Shown in pieces: positions 7,097 to 14,091 of a stretch of DNA of 17,392 nt (positions are counted from its first letter, which is position 1; each line of letters opens with the position of its first letter). This stretch comes from an uncultured Ruminococcus sp. (lineage in GTDB: Bacteria > Bacillota > Clostridia > Oscillospirales > Ruminococcaceae): the NCBI GenBank assembly GCA_900545125.1, contig UQXS01000025.1:1-17392 (forward strand), written 5' to 3'. The notes below the pieces were generated by a model that did no database searches, was not told where the DNA came from, and was given only the letters and a program-made list of their open reading frames with translations. The translations under genes were made by a program, and so were the position numbers.

Positions 7097-8113
7097 TTAA
7101 TAATATTTGACGTTTTCAGTGAGAGCGTCCTGATAATCGTTTATGTTTTCAAGAATTCTGCCAGTGCCTTCCGCAACGCAGTCAAGGGGATATTCGGCGA
7201 TATATACCGGCATACCCGTTTCTCTGTTGATGAGCTTGTCAAGTCCACGGAGAAGAGCACCGCCTCCGGCAAGAGTGATGCCGTGGTCGATTATATCCGC
7301 AGAAAGTTCCGGAGGAGTTTCCTCCAGCGTGGATTTTATAGCGTCGATGACACGATAAAGCGGTTCTACAAGAGCGTCACGTATTTCAGCAGAATTTACG
7401 GTGATATTTTCCGGAAGTCCGTTAAGCAGATTTCTTCCCTTTATTTCCATTGTCTCTTCCTTTTCGCTGGGAAAAGCAGAACCTATTTCAAGTTTGACGT
7501 TTTCTGCCGATCTTTCGCCGATAAGGAGATTATATTTCTTTTTGATATAGTTGATTATGGCGTTGTCGAATTCATCTCCGGCGCATCTGACAGAGCGTGC
7601 CGCAACGATTCCTCCAAGAGAAATAACAGCCACTTCGCTCGTACCGCCGCCGATATCGACGATCATACTGCCGGCAGGTTCGTTGGTCGGAAGTCCTGCG
7701 CCGATAGCCGCAGCCATAGGTTCTTCGATAATGAGAACATTGTTTGCTCCCGCCTTTTTGCAGGATTCCCGTACGGCACGTCTTTCAACTGCGGTAACGC
7801 CCGAGGGGATGCAGATGATTACATTTGCCTTTGTAAAAAGTGTTCCCCGGAGAGCCTTTTTTATGAATTCCTGAAGCATTGTAGTAGCAATGTCAAAATC
7901 TGCTATAACGCCGTCTTTAAGAGGTCTTACGGCAACAATAGAACCAGGAGATCTGCCGATGACGTCCTTTGCTTCCTTGCCTACGTAGCGGCATTTGTCT
8001 GTTCTTGTGTTTACTGCCACGACAGACGGTTCTCTGATTATGATTCCCTTGCCGCGGACGTAAACGAGGGTATTTGCCGTACCCAGATCAATACCAATAT
8101 CTTTTGTAAACAT
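7097..8113 (-). CDS. mreB: Actin-like rod-shape protein MreB
   Basis: This 338-residue protein is a bacterial actin of the MreB/Mbl family that polymerises on the inner membrane face and guides the elongation machinery. Nucleotide-binding motifs are all visible: phosphate-1 IGIDLGTANT (6-15), phosphate-2 IVDIGGGTSEVAVIS (151-165), and the adenosine motif near GITLAGGGALLRG (278-290). The segment IIEEPMAAAIGAG (128-140) is also typical. Start choice: ATG 8113 has AAGGAG at 8121-8126; the longer open frame begins with residues not found in the family. It heads mreBCD-PBP2, but is preceded by 141 bases with hairpins after the DUF4321 gene. The sequence alone cannot tell MreB from Mbl or MreBH paralogues; the operon position favours MreB. 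Confidence 0.97.
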   Translation of the reverse strand: MFTKDIGIDLGTANTLVYVRGKGIIIREPSVVAVNTRTDKCRYVGKEAKDVIGRSPGSIVAVRPLKDGVIADFDIATTMLQEFIKKALRGTLFTKANVIICIPSGVTAVERRAVRESCKKAGANNVLIIEEPMAAAIGAGLPTNEPAGSMIVDIGGGTSEVAVISLGGIVAARSVRCAGDEFDNAIINYIKKKYNLLIGERSAENVKLEIGSAFPSEKEETMEIKGRNLLNGLPENITVNSAEIRDALVEPLYRVIDAIKSTLEETPPELSADIIDHGITLAGGGALLRGLDKLINRETGMPVYIAEYPLDCVAEGTGRILENINDYQDALTENVKYY

Positions 8114-8138
8114 TTTTATGCTCCTTAAAATATATATG

Positions 8139-8187
8139 ACCGCAGCGGATATCTGCATAAGATACTGAGCAGGCTCTAAGCTGCGGT
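8139..8187. other. Stem-loop in the mreB leader
   Basis: ACCGCAGC (8139-8146) and GCTGCGGT (8180-8187) form a perfect 8-bp stem around 33 bases, which contain a small GAGC/GCTC hairpin (8167-8176). On the minus strand the stem ends 12 bases before the mreB ribosome site. On the plus strand it is followed by TTTTTGTCTTTT, so it resembles a terminator for antisense transcription. Confidence 0.45.
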
Positions 8188-8197
8188 TTTTGTCTTT

Positions 8198-8223
8198 TAT
8201 AGCGATTTTGGGAGATCGCTATA
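8198..8223. other. Second stem-loop between the DUF4321 gene and mreB
   Basis: TATAGCGAT (8198-8206) and ATCGCTATA (8215-8223) form a perfect 9-bp stem with an eight-base loop. On neither strand does a T run follow, so it is not a standard terminator. It could be a processing site or an operator. Confidence 0.45.
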
Positions 8224-8247
8224 GTATCTGTAATGTCCTGCACGCAA
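8218..8247 (-). promoter_or_regulatory. Weak candidate promoter for mreBCD-PBP2
   Basis: On the minus strand TTGCGT (8242-8247) and TATAGC (8218-8223) are 18 bases apart. The -10 coincides with one arm of the 8198-8223 dyad. Both boxes are imperfect, so internal initiation before mreB is only a possibility. Confidence 0.3.
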
Positions 8248-8254
8248 AAAATTG

Positions 8255-8518
8255 TTACTTTGTGAAAAGCTTTGATGCTGATTTGTAGTAAACGAAAATT
8301 GCCACAAGTATGCAGAGTATCTGCGCAATATTTATGCTTATGTAAAATCCGAAATTCAGTTTGAATACTTCGGTATCAATGATGTTTCCGTCACGCAGGA
8401 ATGAGAAAGTCTTTGAGTAGCCAAGCCATTTTATTGAGCCTTTGGCAGCTTTGCCGATAAGACTGCCGCCGACAATCGCCGTGACGATAAGCAGCAGCAT
8501 ATAAAGTGTTTTTTTCAT
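8255..8518 (-). CDS. Small two-helix membrane protein, DUF4321-like
   Basis: This 87-residue protein has an N-terminal helix (about 4-22) and a C-terminal helix (about 57-80) separated by a polar stretch. The pattern LLIVTAIVGGSLIG near the start and FKLNFGFYISINIAQILCILVA (52-73) near the end match DUF4321, a small Firmicutes family often found just upstream of maf/radC/mreB clusters. No function is established for it. ATG 8518 has GGAGA at 8525-8529. It lies 18 bases after dut and 141 bases before mreB. The family name is recalled from sequence pattern and neighbourhood, not from a search. Confidence 0.7.
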   Translation of the reverse strand: MKKTLYMLLLIVTAIVGGSLIGKAAKGSIKWLGYSKTFSFLRDGNIIDTEVFKLNFGFYISINIAQILCILVAIFVYYKSASKLFTK

Positions 8519-8536
8519 TTTCAGTCTCCGTTCTTT

Positions 8537-8977
8537 TTATTTGATTCCCGTTGATCCGAAGCCGCTTTCTCCTCGTTCTGTATCTGAGAGTGATTCGCTG
8601 ACCTGAATTTCCGGGATGAGTATTCGTGTAGGAATAAGCTGTGCTATCCTCATTCCGTGTTCTACGGTAAAGGGTGAACTGCCGTGGTTTATAAGCGGTA
8701 TCTGCCATTCTCCACGGTAGTCGCTGTCAACCACGCCGACACAGTTGACAAGAGAGATACCGAATCTGGACGAAAGTCCGGAGCGTGGATAAATCAGCAG
8801 AGCCACGTCGTTTTCGTCAGGTTCGGCAGTTATTCCGGCAGGAATTGATTTTATTTCTCCCGGAGCAAGCGTTACAGGTTCGTCAATGCAGGCGAATATA
8901 TCCATACCTGCGCTGCCGGAGGTAGCCCGGCATGGTATAATAGCTTTTTCTTTTAGTTTCTTAAACGTCAGCTTCAT
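8537..8977 (-). CDS. dut: Deoxyuridine 5'-triphosphate nucleotidohydrolase (trimeric dUTPase)
   Basis: This 146-residue cytosolic enzyme hydrolyses dUTP to dUMP and pyrophosphate, keeping uracil out of DNA and feeding thymidylate synthesis. All five motifs of the homotrimeric dUTPases are present: GSAGMDIFA (21-29), PRSGLSSRFGI (64-74), GVVDSDYRGE (81-90) with the catalytic Asp, GMRIAQLI (108-115), and the C-terminal arm RGESGFGSTG (135-144). The length is normal. Start choice: ATG 8977 begins one base after the TGA of the upstream U32 gene (8981-8979) and has GGGGG at 8985-8989; a longer frame starting at 9043 would add residues not seen in the family. The near-overlap suggests translational coupling. 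Confidence 0.97.
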   Translation of the reverse strand: MKLTFKKLKEKAIIPCRATSGSAGMDIFACIDEPVTLAPGEIKSIPAGITAEPDENDVALLIYPRSGLSSRFGISLVNCVGVVDSDYRGEWQIPLINHGSSPFTVEHGMRIAQLIPTRILIPEIQVSESLSDTERGESGFGSTGIK

Positions 8978-8978
8978 A

Positions 8979-11009
8979 TCATATCCCCCTGTAATACAGA
9001 CCGTGTGTAAGTTTTTCGTCCGGAATTCTGCCTGATATCGCAAGACGTGTCTGTTCCTTGTTTTCGTGAGTGAGCATTATAATTCCGAAGCGGATCATAT
9101 CCGGAAGTTTTTTGTCAGCCATAAACAGGACATCCGGGTTAAGGATCTCCGAATAATCCTTTGAGCATATCACCGGAAACTGTTTTCCCATGCGGTCGGT
9201 GAGACTGCCTGTGCATCCGGAACATCCCACTTCGTTTTTTATGGGACAATTCCTTGTAAGCATAAGCGGCAGATGACCGTATACAGCAATTCCCAGCGGA
9301 AGATCCGTCTTCATGTTTTCGAGCCGTGAGATTTTTGTCTCAACAGAGAAAACAATGTCCTCCAGACCAAGTTCCCTCATTTTTTCTGCAGCATACGAAT
9401 TGCAGATATTAAGAGTGCTGCTTCCGTGAAGTTTAAAGCCGAGTTTTCTGCCTATGGCTATTGAATCGGGAGTATGACAGAACAGCCGGAAAAGTCCGGC
9501 TTCCCTGAGCCCGACAAGCCGGGAAATTAGGCTTTCTTCACTGGAAATAAATCTCGGCGGTGAAATGATAAGCTTGTCAGTTCCGACCGCAGAGATAATA
9601 TTTTTGTTTATCAGTTCGATCGGAACAATGACATATTCCGACAGTTCCGCTGCTGCTTCAATCTGTTCCGCACTGCGGCAGAATGTCCGTAAAGGCATGG
9701 GATTTTCAGCGGTATATGTTCTTTTCTCCGGCAGAACAGGCATATTGTCTGTTATGCTGAAAACAGGCGTATTTTTCCTTATTACAAGTTCGGTGAGCTT
9801 TTCTGTAAGCTTCCGACGTATTTCATTGAGCTTTCCGGCAGTGACGATAAGACCGCTGTCTATATCGGAAGTCACATCCTCCGCAAAGAAAACCGTATCT
9901 CCAAGCCTTGAAAGCTGTTTTCTGACTGTTTCATTATCAGTCGGACGGTTTTGTGCAATTTCCGGAATATCCCCCTGTACCTGTACTACGATTCCGGAGC
10001 AGTCTGCGGTTACGGTAACAGGCGAATCCTTGTGTATCTCCGCATGGAATCTTACCCCGTGTATCTGTCGTTCAGAGCGGTAAAGTTCATGAAGTTTCGG
10101 GATAACAGTACGTGCAGAGATAACGTCGTCTTTTTCACGCCTGCCGAACATATCGGTTCTGTTTCCGGAAAAATAGCCGTCTGTAAATCCGCTGCGGGAG
10201 AAGATATCCTTCAATAGCTGCATATCGGGATTCTGACCGCCAAGCGACTTTTTCAGTTCCGATACGGCAGCCGCAACATATTCCGGACGCTTCATCCTGC
10301 CCTCTATCTTGAATGAATCCACACCTATAGATTCAAGTTCCCGTGCATTACGCAGCAGGGAAAGATCTTTCAGTGACAGAGCGCAGACATTTTTATTTCC
10401 AACCGCAGAAAACGGCAGCCGGCACGCTTGACCGCAGCATCCACGATTGGCAGAACGTCCGCCCATCATTGCCGACATATAGCACTGACCGGATACGGAC
10501 ATACAAAGCGCACCGTGGACAAAAATTTCCGTTTCAATGTTTTGGGAACAGATTTTTTTAATAGTATTTCTGTTCAGTTCTCTGGCTGGAACGACACGTG
10601 AAAAGCCCAGTTTTCCGAGTAATTCAGCACCGGCAGCAGTATGAACGGACATCTGCGTCGAGCCGTGGACAACGGCATCGGGGACAGCGGTTTTTATGAG
10701 TTCAAGACAGCCCCAGTCCTGAACGATAAAGGCATCCGCACCGATGGAAGCTGCAAATTTTATAAAATCGCAGAAATCTTCAGCTTCGTCGTCGGTAATG
10801 ACCGTATTTACCGCTATGTTGAGCTTTGCTCCGTAAAGATGGCAAAGGCGTGATGCTTCTTTCAGTTCTTCATTGTCCAGACCGGCAGCCTGACTGTTCC
10901 GGGCGGAGAAGCGTTTTCCGCCGACATATACTGCATTTGTTCCGGAGCGCAGGGCAGCTTTGAGAGCTTCCGGACTTCCGGCAGGTGCGAGGATCTCCGG
11001 TGATGTCAT
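8979..11009 (-). CDS. U32-family protein, RlhA-like (probable rRNA/tRNA hydroxylation enzyme)
   Basis: This 676-residue protein has an N-terminal U32 domain (about 3-285) beginning PEILAPAGSPEALKAAL and containing HGALCMSVSGQCYMS (165-179), RSANRGCCGQACR (185-197) and KIEGRMKRPEYVA (234-246). Cysteines 169, 176, 192 and 196 are the expected iron-sulphur ligands of the family. The U32 family is labelled 'peptidase', but studied members (TrhP, RlhA, UbiU/V) are prephenate- or oxygen-linked hydroxylation factors. The length and a C-terminal region with CPIKNEVGCSGC (588-599) fit the long RlhA (YdcP) type with its DUF3656 insertion; in E. coli RlhA hydroxylates 23S rRNA C2501. The middle section (about 300-560) is poorly conserved to my eye. 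ATG 11009 shares its A with the zapA TGA (TGATG), with AAGGA at 11019-11023. Confidence 0.9.
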   Translation of the reverse strand: MTSPEILAPAGSPEALKAALRSGTNAVYVGGKRFSARNSQAAGLDNEELKEASRLCHLYGAKLNIAVNTVITDDEAEDFCDFIKFAASIGADAFIVQDWGCLELIKTAVPDAVVHGSTQMSVHTAAGAELLGKLGFSRVVPARELNRNTIKKICSQNIETEIFVHGALCMSVSGQCYMSAMMGGRSANRGCCGQACRLPFSAVGNKNVCALSLKDLSLLRNARELESIGVDSFKIEGRMKRPEYVAAAVSELKKSLGGQNPDMQLLKDIFSRSGFTDGYFSGNRTDMFGRREKDDVISARTVIPKLHELYRSERQIHGVRFHAEIHKDSPVTVTADCSGIVVQVQGDIPEIAQNRPTDNETVRKQLSRLGDTVFFAEDVTSDIDSGLIVTAGKLNEIRRKLTEKLTELVIRKNTPVFSITDNMPVLPEKRTYTAENPMPLRTFCRSAEQIEAAAELSEYVIVPIELINKNIISAVGTDKLIISPPRFISSEESLISRLVGLREAGLFRLFCHTPDSIAIGRKLGFKLHGSSTLNICNSYAAEKMRELGLEDIVFSVETKISRLENMKTDLPLGIAVYGHLPLMLTRNCPIKNEVGCSGCTGSLTDRMGKQFPVICSKDYSEILNPDVLFMADKKLPDMIRFGIIMLTHENKEQTRLAISGRIPDEKLTHGLYYRGI

Positions 11010-11398
11010 CAGATGCTGTCCTTGAGCTGTCTGAGTTTGACCATATTTTCAAGCTGCGTGATCTTTGATCTGAGCACTTCTATTTCTTTCTGTGCGGAAT
11101 CACGTTCTATTCTTGATTTTCCGGCTTCGTCGACATATTCCTTTGTCTGATTTCTGACGCTGTCAAGCTTCTGATTGGCTTTGTTGAGATCGTCAAGAAG
11201 GCTGAGAGCTACCATTATGGAGGCTCCGTAGGGAGAAGATCCGCTGCCGGAGTTGATTATTTCATTTATCTTTGCTTCAAGTACTCTTCCGAGGGAGAAT
11301 ACATAGTTGGGCGACTCGGATGTTTTGAGTTTGTACTCCTTGCCGCATATAATAACTTTCACATCATTAAGCATTTTTGTCTTTTCCTTTCCGGGCAT
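11009..11398 (-). CDS. zapA: Cell division protein ZapA
   Basis: This 129-residue cytosolic protein cross-links FtsZ filaments and supports the Z ring. The N-terminal globular part contains the family signature VKVIICGKEYKL (13-24) and a helix with YVFSLGRVLEAKINEI (27-42). Residues about 70-125 form a long charged coiled coil, longer than the minimal ZapA of about 85-100 residues. Two starts are possible. ATG 11398 has GGAG five bases upstream and adds eight residues (MPGKEKTK). ATG 11374 gives a product that begins MLNDVKV like most family members, with AAAGGA about ten bases upstream. It opens an apparent eight-gene operon and has a TATAAT just upstream. Confidence 0.9.
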   Translation of the reverse strand: MPGKEKTKMLNDVKVIICGKEYKLKTSESPNYVFSLGRVLEAKINEIINSGSGSSPYGASIMVALSLLDDLNKANQKLDSVRNQTKEYVDEAGKSRIERDSAQKEIEVLRSKITQLENMVKLRQLKDSI

Positions 11399-11414
11399 AA
11401 TTGCTCCGTTCTAT

Positions 11415-11420
11415 ATTATA
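11415..11420 (-). promoter_or_regulatory. Likely -10 box for the zapA operon
   Basis: A perfect TATAAT lies 16 bases before the zapA ATG. The best -35 at 17 bases is TTTCAA (11438-11443), only three of six matches. If used, the leader would be about ten bases and would just contain the GGAG site, which favours the start at 11398 less than the one at 11374. Confidence 0.5.
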
Positions 11421-11505
11421 CAACATTTTCTTTTATTTTGAAATAGTTTTTCAGATATTTTTTAATTCTCCGATAGATATATTTTTCACCCGAAAGCGGA
11501 AGAAT

Positions 11506-12087
11506 TTAGTAATATCTTTTAAGTCCGATAACTTTTCCAAGGATCTCCACTTCGTCAACGATGATAGGTTCCATGGTATCGTTTTCAGGCTGGAGTCGGA
11601 AGTGTCCGTTCTCCTTATAGAAACGCTTGACTGTGGCGTCGCTTCTGTCGATAAAGGCAACAACGATATCACCGTTTTCGGCGTAGGAACAGCGCTGTAC
11701 GATAACTATATCGCCGTCCAGAATACCGGCATTTATCATACTTTCCCCCCTGATCGTCAGGGCGAAAAGTTCGCTTGGATCACACCGTGTCGTTTCAAAT
11801 CCGACATACCCTGTGATATCTTCAATAGCTGTAATAGGCTGTCCTGCCGTAACTGTTCCTATGATCGGAACAGAGGCACTGCCGCTGTTAGGCAGGCGCA
11901 GAGTACGGTTGAGATTGTTCTTCTTCTCAATAAGTCCTTCGTTACAGAGAACTTCGATATATCTGTGAGCCGTTGAGGTGGATTTGAATCCCATGTAGTC
12001 CATAATTTCTCTTACCGAGGGTGAATAACCCTCACCGAGACATTTTTTTATAAAGTTGAAAACTTCGATTTCCTTATCTGTAAGCAT
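11506..12087 (-). CDS. lexA: SOS repressor LexA
   Basis: This 193-residue repressor has an N-terminal winged helix (about 1-65), with the recognition segment SPSVREIMDYMGFKSTSTAH (22-41), and a C-terminal S24 self-cleavage domain. The cleavage site is Ala81-Gly82 in TVTAGQPI; the catalytic dyad is Ser116 in RGESM and Lys154 in DATVKRF. On DNA damage, RecA filaments trigger cleavage and derepress SOS genes. ATG 12087 has an AAGGAGGAGC-type site in the 15-base gap after murC, so the two are co-transcribed. I found no intact GAAC-N4-GTTC (Bacillus-type box) upstream of murC or lexA, so autoregulation would need another operator. A 107-base spacer with a promoter separates it from zapA. Confidence 0.96.
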   Translation of the reverse strand: MLTDKEIEVFNFIKKCLGEGYSPSVREIMDYMGFKSTSTAHRYIEVLCNEGLIEKKNNLNRTLRLPNSGSASVPIIGTVTAGQPITAIEDITGYVGFETTRCDPSELFALTIRGESMINAGILDGDIVIVQRCSYAENGDIVVAFIDRSDATVKRFYKENGHFRLQPENDTMEPIIVDEVEILGKVIGLKRYY

Positions 12088-12102
12088 AATGCTCCTCCTT
12101 TA

Positions 12103-13512
12103 TTATTTTTTTAATTGGTTAATTATCATTCCTGCAATTTTGTAAGCATCTCCGCATCCAAGAGTGATAACAAGATCACCGCTTTTCGCATGACTGCATA
12201 CATAATCGCACACTTGCTGAAAGTTAAAATATTTCCGCTCATCCGTCCATTCTTCTGATTCGTCCTGGGGAAACCATATGCATCCGGGAATTTTTTCTGC
12301 CAGATGTCTTGTGAATATACCATATGTGTTTTTCTCACGGCTTCCCATAATATCGGTAAGGATCACGTGATCCGGAATCTGAAGGACCCGGGCGAAATCA
12401 TCAAGCAGAAGTTTAGTTCTCGAAAACGTAAACGGCTGGAAAACAGCCCATACATGGCTGAAATTCATTTCCATAGCGGCATTGAGAGCAGCTTCAAGTT
12501 CAGTGGGATGATGAGCGTAATCGTCCACAAAAGTTATTCCCTGTTCATAACCGAGCTTCTCAAATCTGCGTTTTGCGCCACGGAAGTCTGCAAGTCCTTT
12601 CTGAACAGCATCGAAGCCGATACCGAGGAAATCTGCGGCAGCGGCGGCGGCAACAGCATTGAGAACGTTATGGATTCCGGCTATATGAAGTGTTATCTCA
12701 CCAAGTTTTGTACCGTTTTTCATCAGATCGAACGTAGTGAGCAGACCGTTTTCGTGCTTTATATTTTCAGGGTAGAAATTGCAGGAACTGTCTTTTCCGA
12801 AAGTTATGATATTCCTGTCTATTCCCTCCAGAGCATCGGCGGTATTGGGGTCTGAACCGTTAACTATCAGTATCTTTGAAGTCATTCCGGCAAATTTCCT
12901 GAATGACTGTTTGATGTTTTCCAGTGTTCCGAAGTAGTCAAGATGATCGGCGTCAATATTAAGGATTACAGAGATATCGGGCGAAAGTTTAAGAAAATGA
13001 TCTTCAAATTCGCAGGATTCACATACCAGAACATCGCTTTTTCCTGCAAGACCGCTGCCGCCGATACACGGCAGTTTTCCGCCGATATATGCGGAAAGAT
13101 CGACACCGGCAGTGAAAAGTATCTGAGTTATCATGGATGTAACAGTGGTTTTGCCGTGAGTTCCCGTAACGCATACGGCGTTATCGTACCATGATGTTAC
13201 AATGCCGAGGAGATCGGCTCTTTCAAGGACGGGTATTCCGCTCTGACGTGCAGCCATAAGCTCCGGATTATCTTCCATGATAGCTGCGGTGTGAACTATA
13301 AGGTCAGCTCCCTCGATATTTTCGGCTCTCTGACCAATGAAAACGGGAATTCCCATTTTACGCACTGCATCGAGAGTTTCGGTTTCATTGTTGTCAGAAC
13401 CCGTAAGGAAAAATCCCTGAGAGTGAAGTATCTGAGCGAGAGGGTACATTCCCGATCCTCCGATACCGATGAAGTGAATATGTTTTTTCCCGTTTAATAT
13501 GTTTTTGTCCAA
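12103..13512 (-). CDS. murC: UDP-N-acetylmuramate--L-alanine ligase
   Basis: This 469-residue cytosolic enzyme joins L-alanine to UDP-MurNAc with ATP, the first amino-acid step of peptidoglycan precursor synthesis. The N-terminal UDP-binding domain carries HFIGIGGSGM (13-22). The central ATPase domain carries the P-loop GTHGKTT (117-123), ESCEFEDHFL (165-174) and DADHLDYF (187-194). The C-terminal amino-acid-binding domain has AGIHNVLN (278-285), RRFE (315-318) and DDYAHHPTE (330-338), all typical of MurC. The start is a TTG at 13512 with GAAAGG at 13523-13528. No ATG precedes it in frame and the next candidates would cut into the domain. It is followed 15 bases later by lexA. Pairing of these two genes is unusual in textbook gene orders. 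Confidence 0.97.
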   Translation of the reverse strand: MDKNILNGKKHIHFIGIGGSGMYPLAQILHSQGFFLTGSDNNETETLDAVRKMGIPVFIGQRAENIEGADLIVHTAAIMEDNPELMAARQSGIPVLERADLLGIVTSWYDNAVCVTGTHGKTTVTSMITQILFTAGVDLSAYIGGKLPCIGGSGLAGKSDVLVCESCEFEDHFLKLSPDISVILNIDADHLDYFGTLENIKQSFRKFAGMTSKILIVNGSDPNTADALEGIDRNIITFGKDSSCNFYPENIKHENGLLTTFDLMKNGTKLGEITLHIAGIHNVLNAVAAAAAADFLGIGFDAVQKGLADFRGAKRRFEKLGYEQGITFVDDYAHHPTELEAALNAAMEMNFSHVWAVFQPFTFSRTKLLLDDFARVLQIPDHVILTDIMGSREKNTYGIFTRHLAEKIPGCIWFPQDESEEWTDERKYFNFQQVCDYVCSHAKSGDLVITLGCGDAYKIAGMIINQLKK

Positions 13513-13534
13513 ATTATCGCAACCTTTCTTTATC

Positions 13535-13551
13535 CCGGAGATATGTTCCGG
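13535..13551. promoter_or_regulatory. Inverted repeat upstream of murC-lexA
   Basis: CCGGA (13535-13539) and TCCGG (13547-13551) form a perfect dyad with a seven-base AT-rich spacer. It lies 23 to 39 bases upstream of the murC TTG start and could be an operator or a short leader hairpin. No second copy with the same spacing was noticed in the window. Confidence 0.3.
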
Positions 13552-13580
13552 ATCAAATTTTTATTTTTTTGGATTAATTC

Positions 13581-13609
13581 TTGCATTTTGCAGAATAATG
13601 TGATATATT
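13581..13609 (+). promoter_or_regulatory. Extended -10 promoter of spoVG
   Basis: TTGCAT (13581-13586) and TATATT (13604-13609) are 17 bases apart, with TGTGA directly before the -10, giving an extended -10. It is nearly the same as the tRNA-Arg promoter at 17294-17322. It looks sigma-A dependent, unlike the sigma-H promoter of Bacillus subtilis spoVG. Confidence 0.8.
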
Positions 13610-13615
13610 ATTAGT

Positions 13616-13681
13616 AAGTGATAACGGATATTATTATCCCTCACTTTTTGCTGAAATTCTGTCTTGTTAGGCGGACAGAAT
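13616..13681 (+). other. Two consecutive stem-loops in the spoVG leader
   Basis: The first begins at the predicted transcript start: AAGTGA (13616-13621) pairs with TCACTT (13641-13646) around an inner GGATA/TATCC stem (13626-13630 with 13635-13639), and is followed by TTT. The second is a perfect 8-bp stem, ATTCTGTC (13656-13663) with GACAGAAT (13674-13681), with a ten-base loop. The ribosome site starts 12 bases later. Confidence 0.6.
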
Positions 13682-13708
13682 ATTTATAAAACAAGGAGGT
13701 TAAAGAGC

Positions 13709-14017
13709 ATGGAGATCACTGACGTAAAAATCAGAAAGATCATGCCGGACGGACGTCTCAGAGCAGTTGTTTCGATTACTCTGGATGACATGATCGCCGT
13801 TCATGACATCAAAGTCGTTCAGGGAGACGAAAGACTCTTCGTTGCTATGCCCAGCAGAAAGGAAGAAAACGGCATTTTCAGAGACATTGTTCATCCGATC
13901 TCATCTTCTGCACGAAAGATTCTTGAGGAATGTATTCTTGAATCCTACGAGAAGCATCTTGCTGAAATGAAAGCAGAAGAAGCCGAGAGCATTTCCGGCG
14001 AAGATACGGAAATCTGA
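13709..14017 (+). CDS. spoVG: SpoVG, RNA/DNA-binding septation and sporulation regulator
   Basis: This 102-residue cytosolic protein matches SpoVG along its length: MEITDVKIRK at the start, DGRLRAVVSITLDDMIAVHD (14-33), then GDERLFVAMPSRK (39-51) and RDIVHPIS (58-65). The C-terminal tail (about 88-102) is acidic and variable, as in other species. SpoVG binds nucleic acids, RNA in particular, and affects septation, sporulation and virulence genes in different Firmicutes. Start choice: ATG 13709 has AAGGAGGT at 13693-13700; the open frame begins earlier, within a leader hairpin. The gene is monocistronic: it has its own promoter and a terminator 30 bases after the stop. It diverges from murC-lexA. 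Confidence 0.97.
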   Translation: MEITDVKIRKIMPDGRLRAVVSITLDDMIAVHDIKVVQGDERLFVAMPSRKEENGIFRDIVHPISSSARKILEECILESYEKHLAEMKAEEAESISGEDTEI

Positions 14018-14046
14018 CGAAGAAAATGCAAATAAGAGCAAAAGGC

Positions 14047-14087
14047 GGCTCGTTCCGGATGTATTTCCGGAGCGGGTCACTTTTTTT
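14047..14087 (+). terminator. Intrinsic terminator of spoVG
   Basis: A 13-bp stem with three G-T wobbles (14047-14059 with 14066-14078) closes a six-base loop and is followed by CACT(7). On the minus strand the stem is followed by a short GCCTTTT, so it may also stop the NUDIX transcript. Confidence 0.85.
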
Positions 14088-14091
14088 GCCG

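Noticed and set aside
7283..8128. 281-residue open frame on the plus strand opposite mreB
   Set aside because: It is fully antisense to mreB, whose motifs are complete, and its protein is low in recognisable structure. It reflects the codon pattern of mreB and lacks a ribosome site.
11464..11506. Hairpin after lexA (CGGAAGAATT with AATTCTCCG)
   Set aside because: The stem has a bulge, the loop is about 24 bases, and no T run follows on the minus strand. It is too weak to call a terminator.
13529..13556. murC promoter TTGATC / GATAAA flanking the CCGGA dyad
   Set aside because: The spacing of 16 is acceptable, but the transcript would start about at 13522, after the murC ribosome site at 13523-13528, leaving murC without one.
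13560..13615. Sigma-H promoter for spoVG as in Bacillus subtilis
   Set aside because: No convincing sigma-H -35/-10 pair was seen; the sequence is instead a good sigma-A-type extended -10 promoter.
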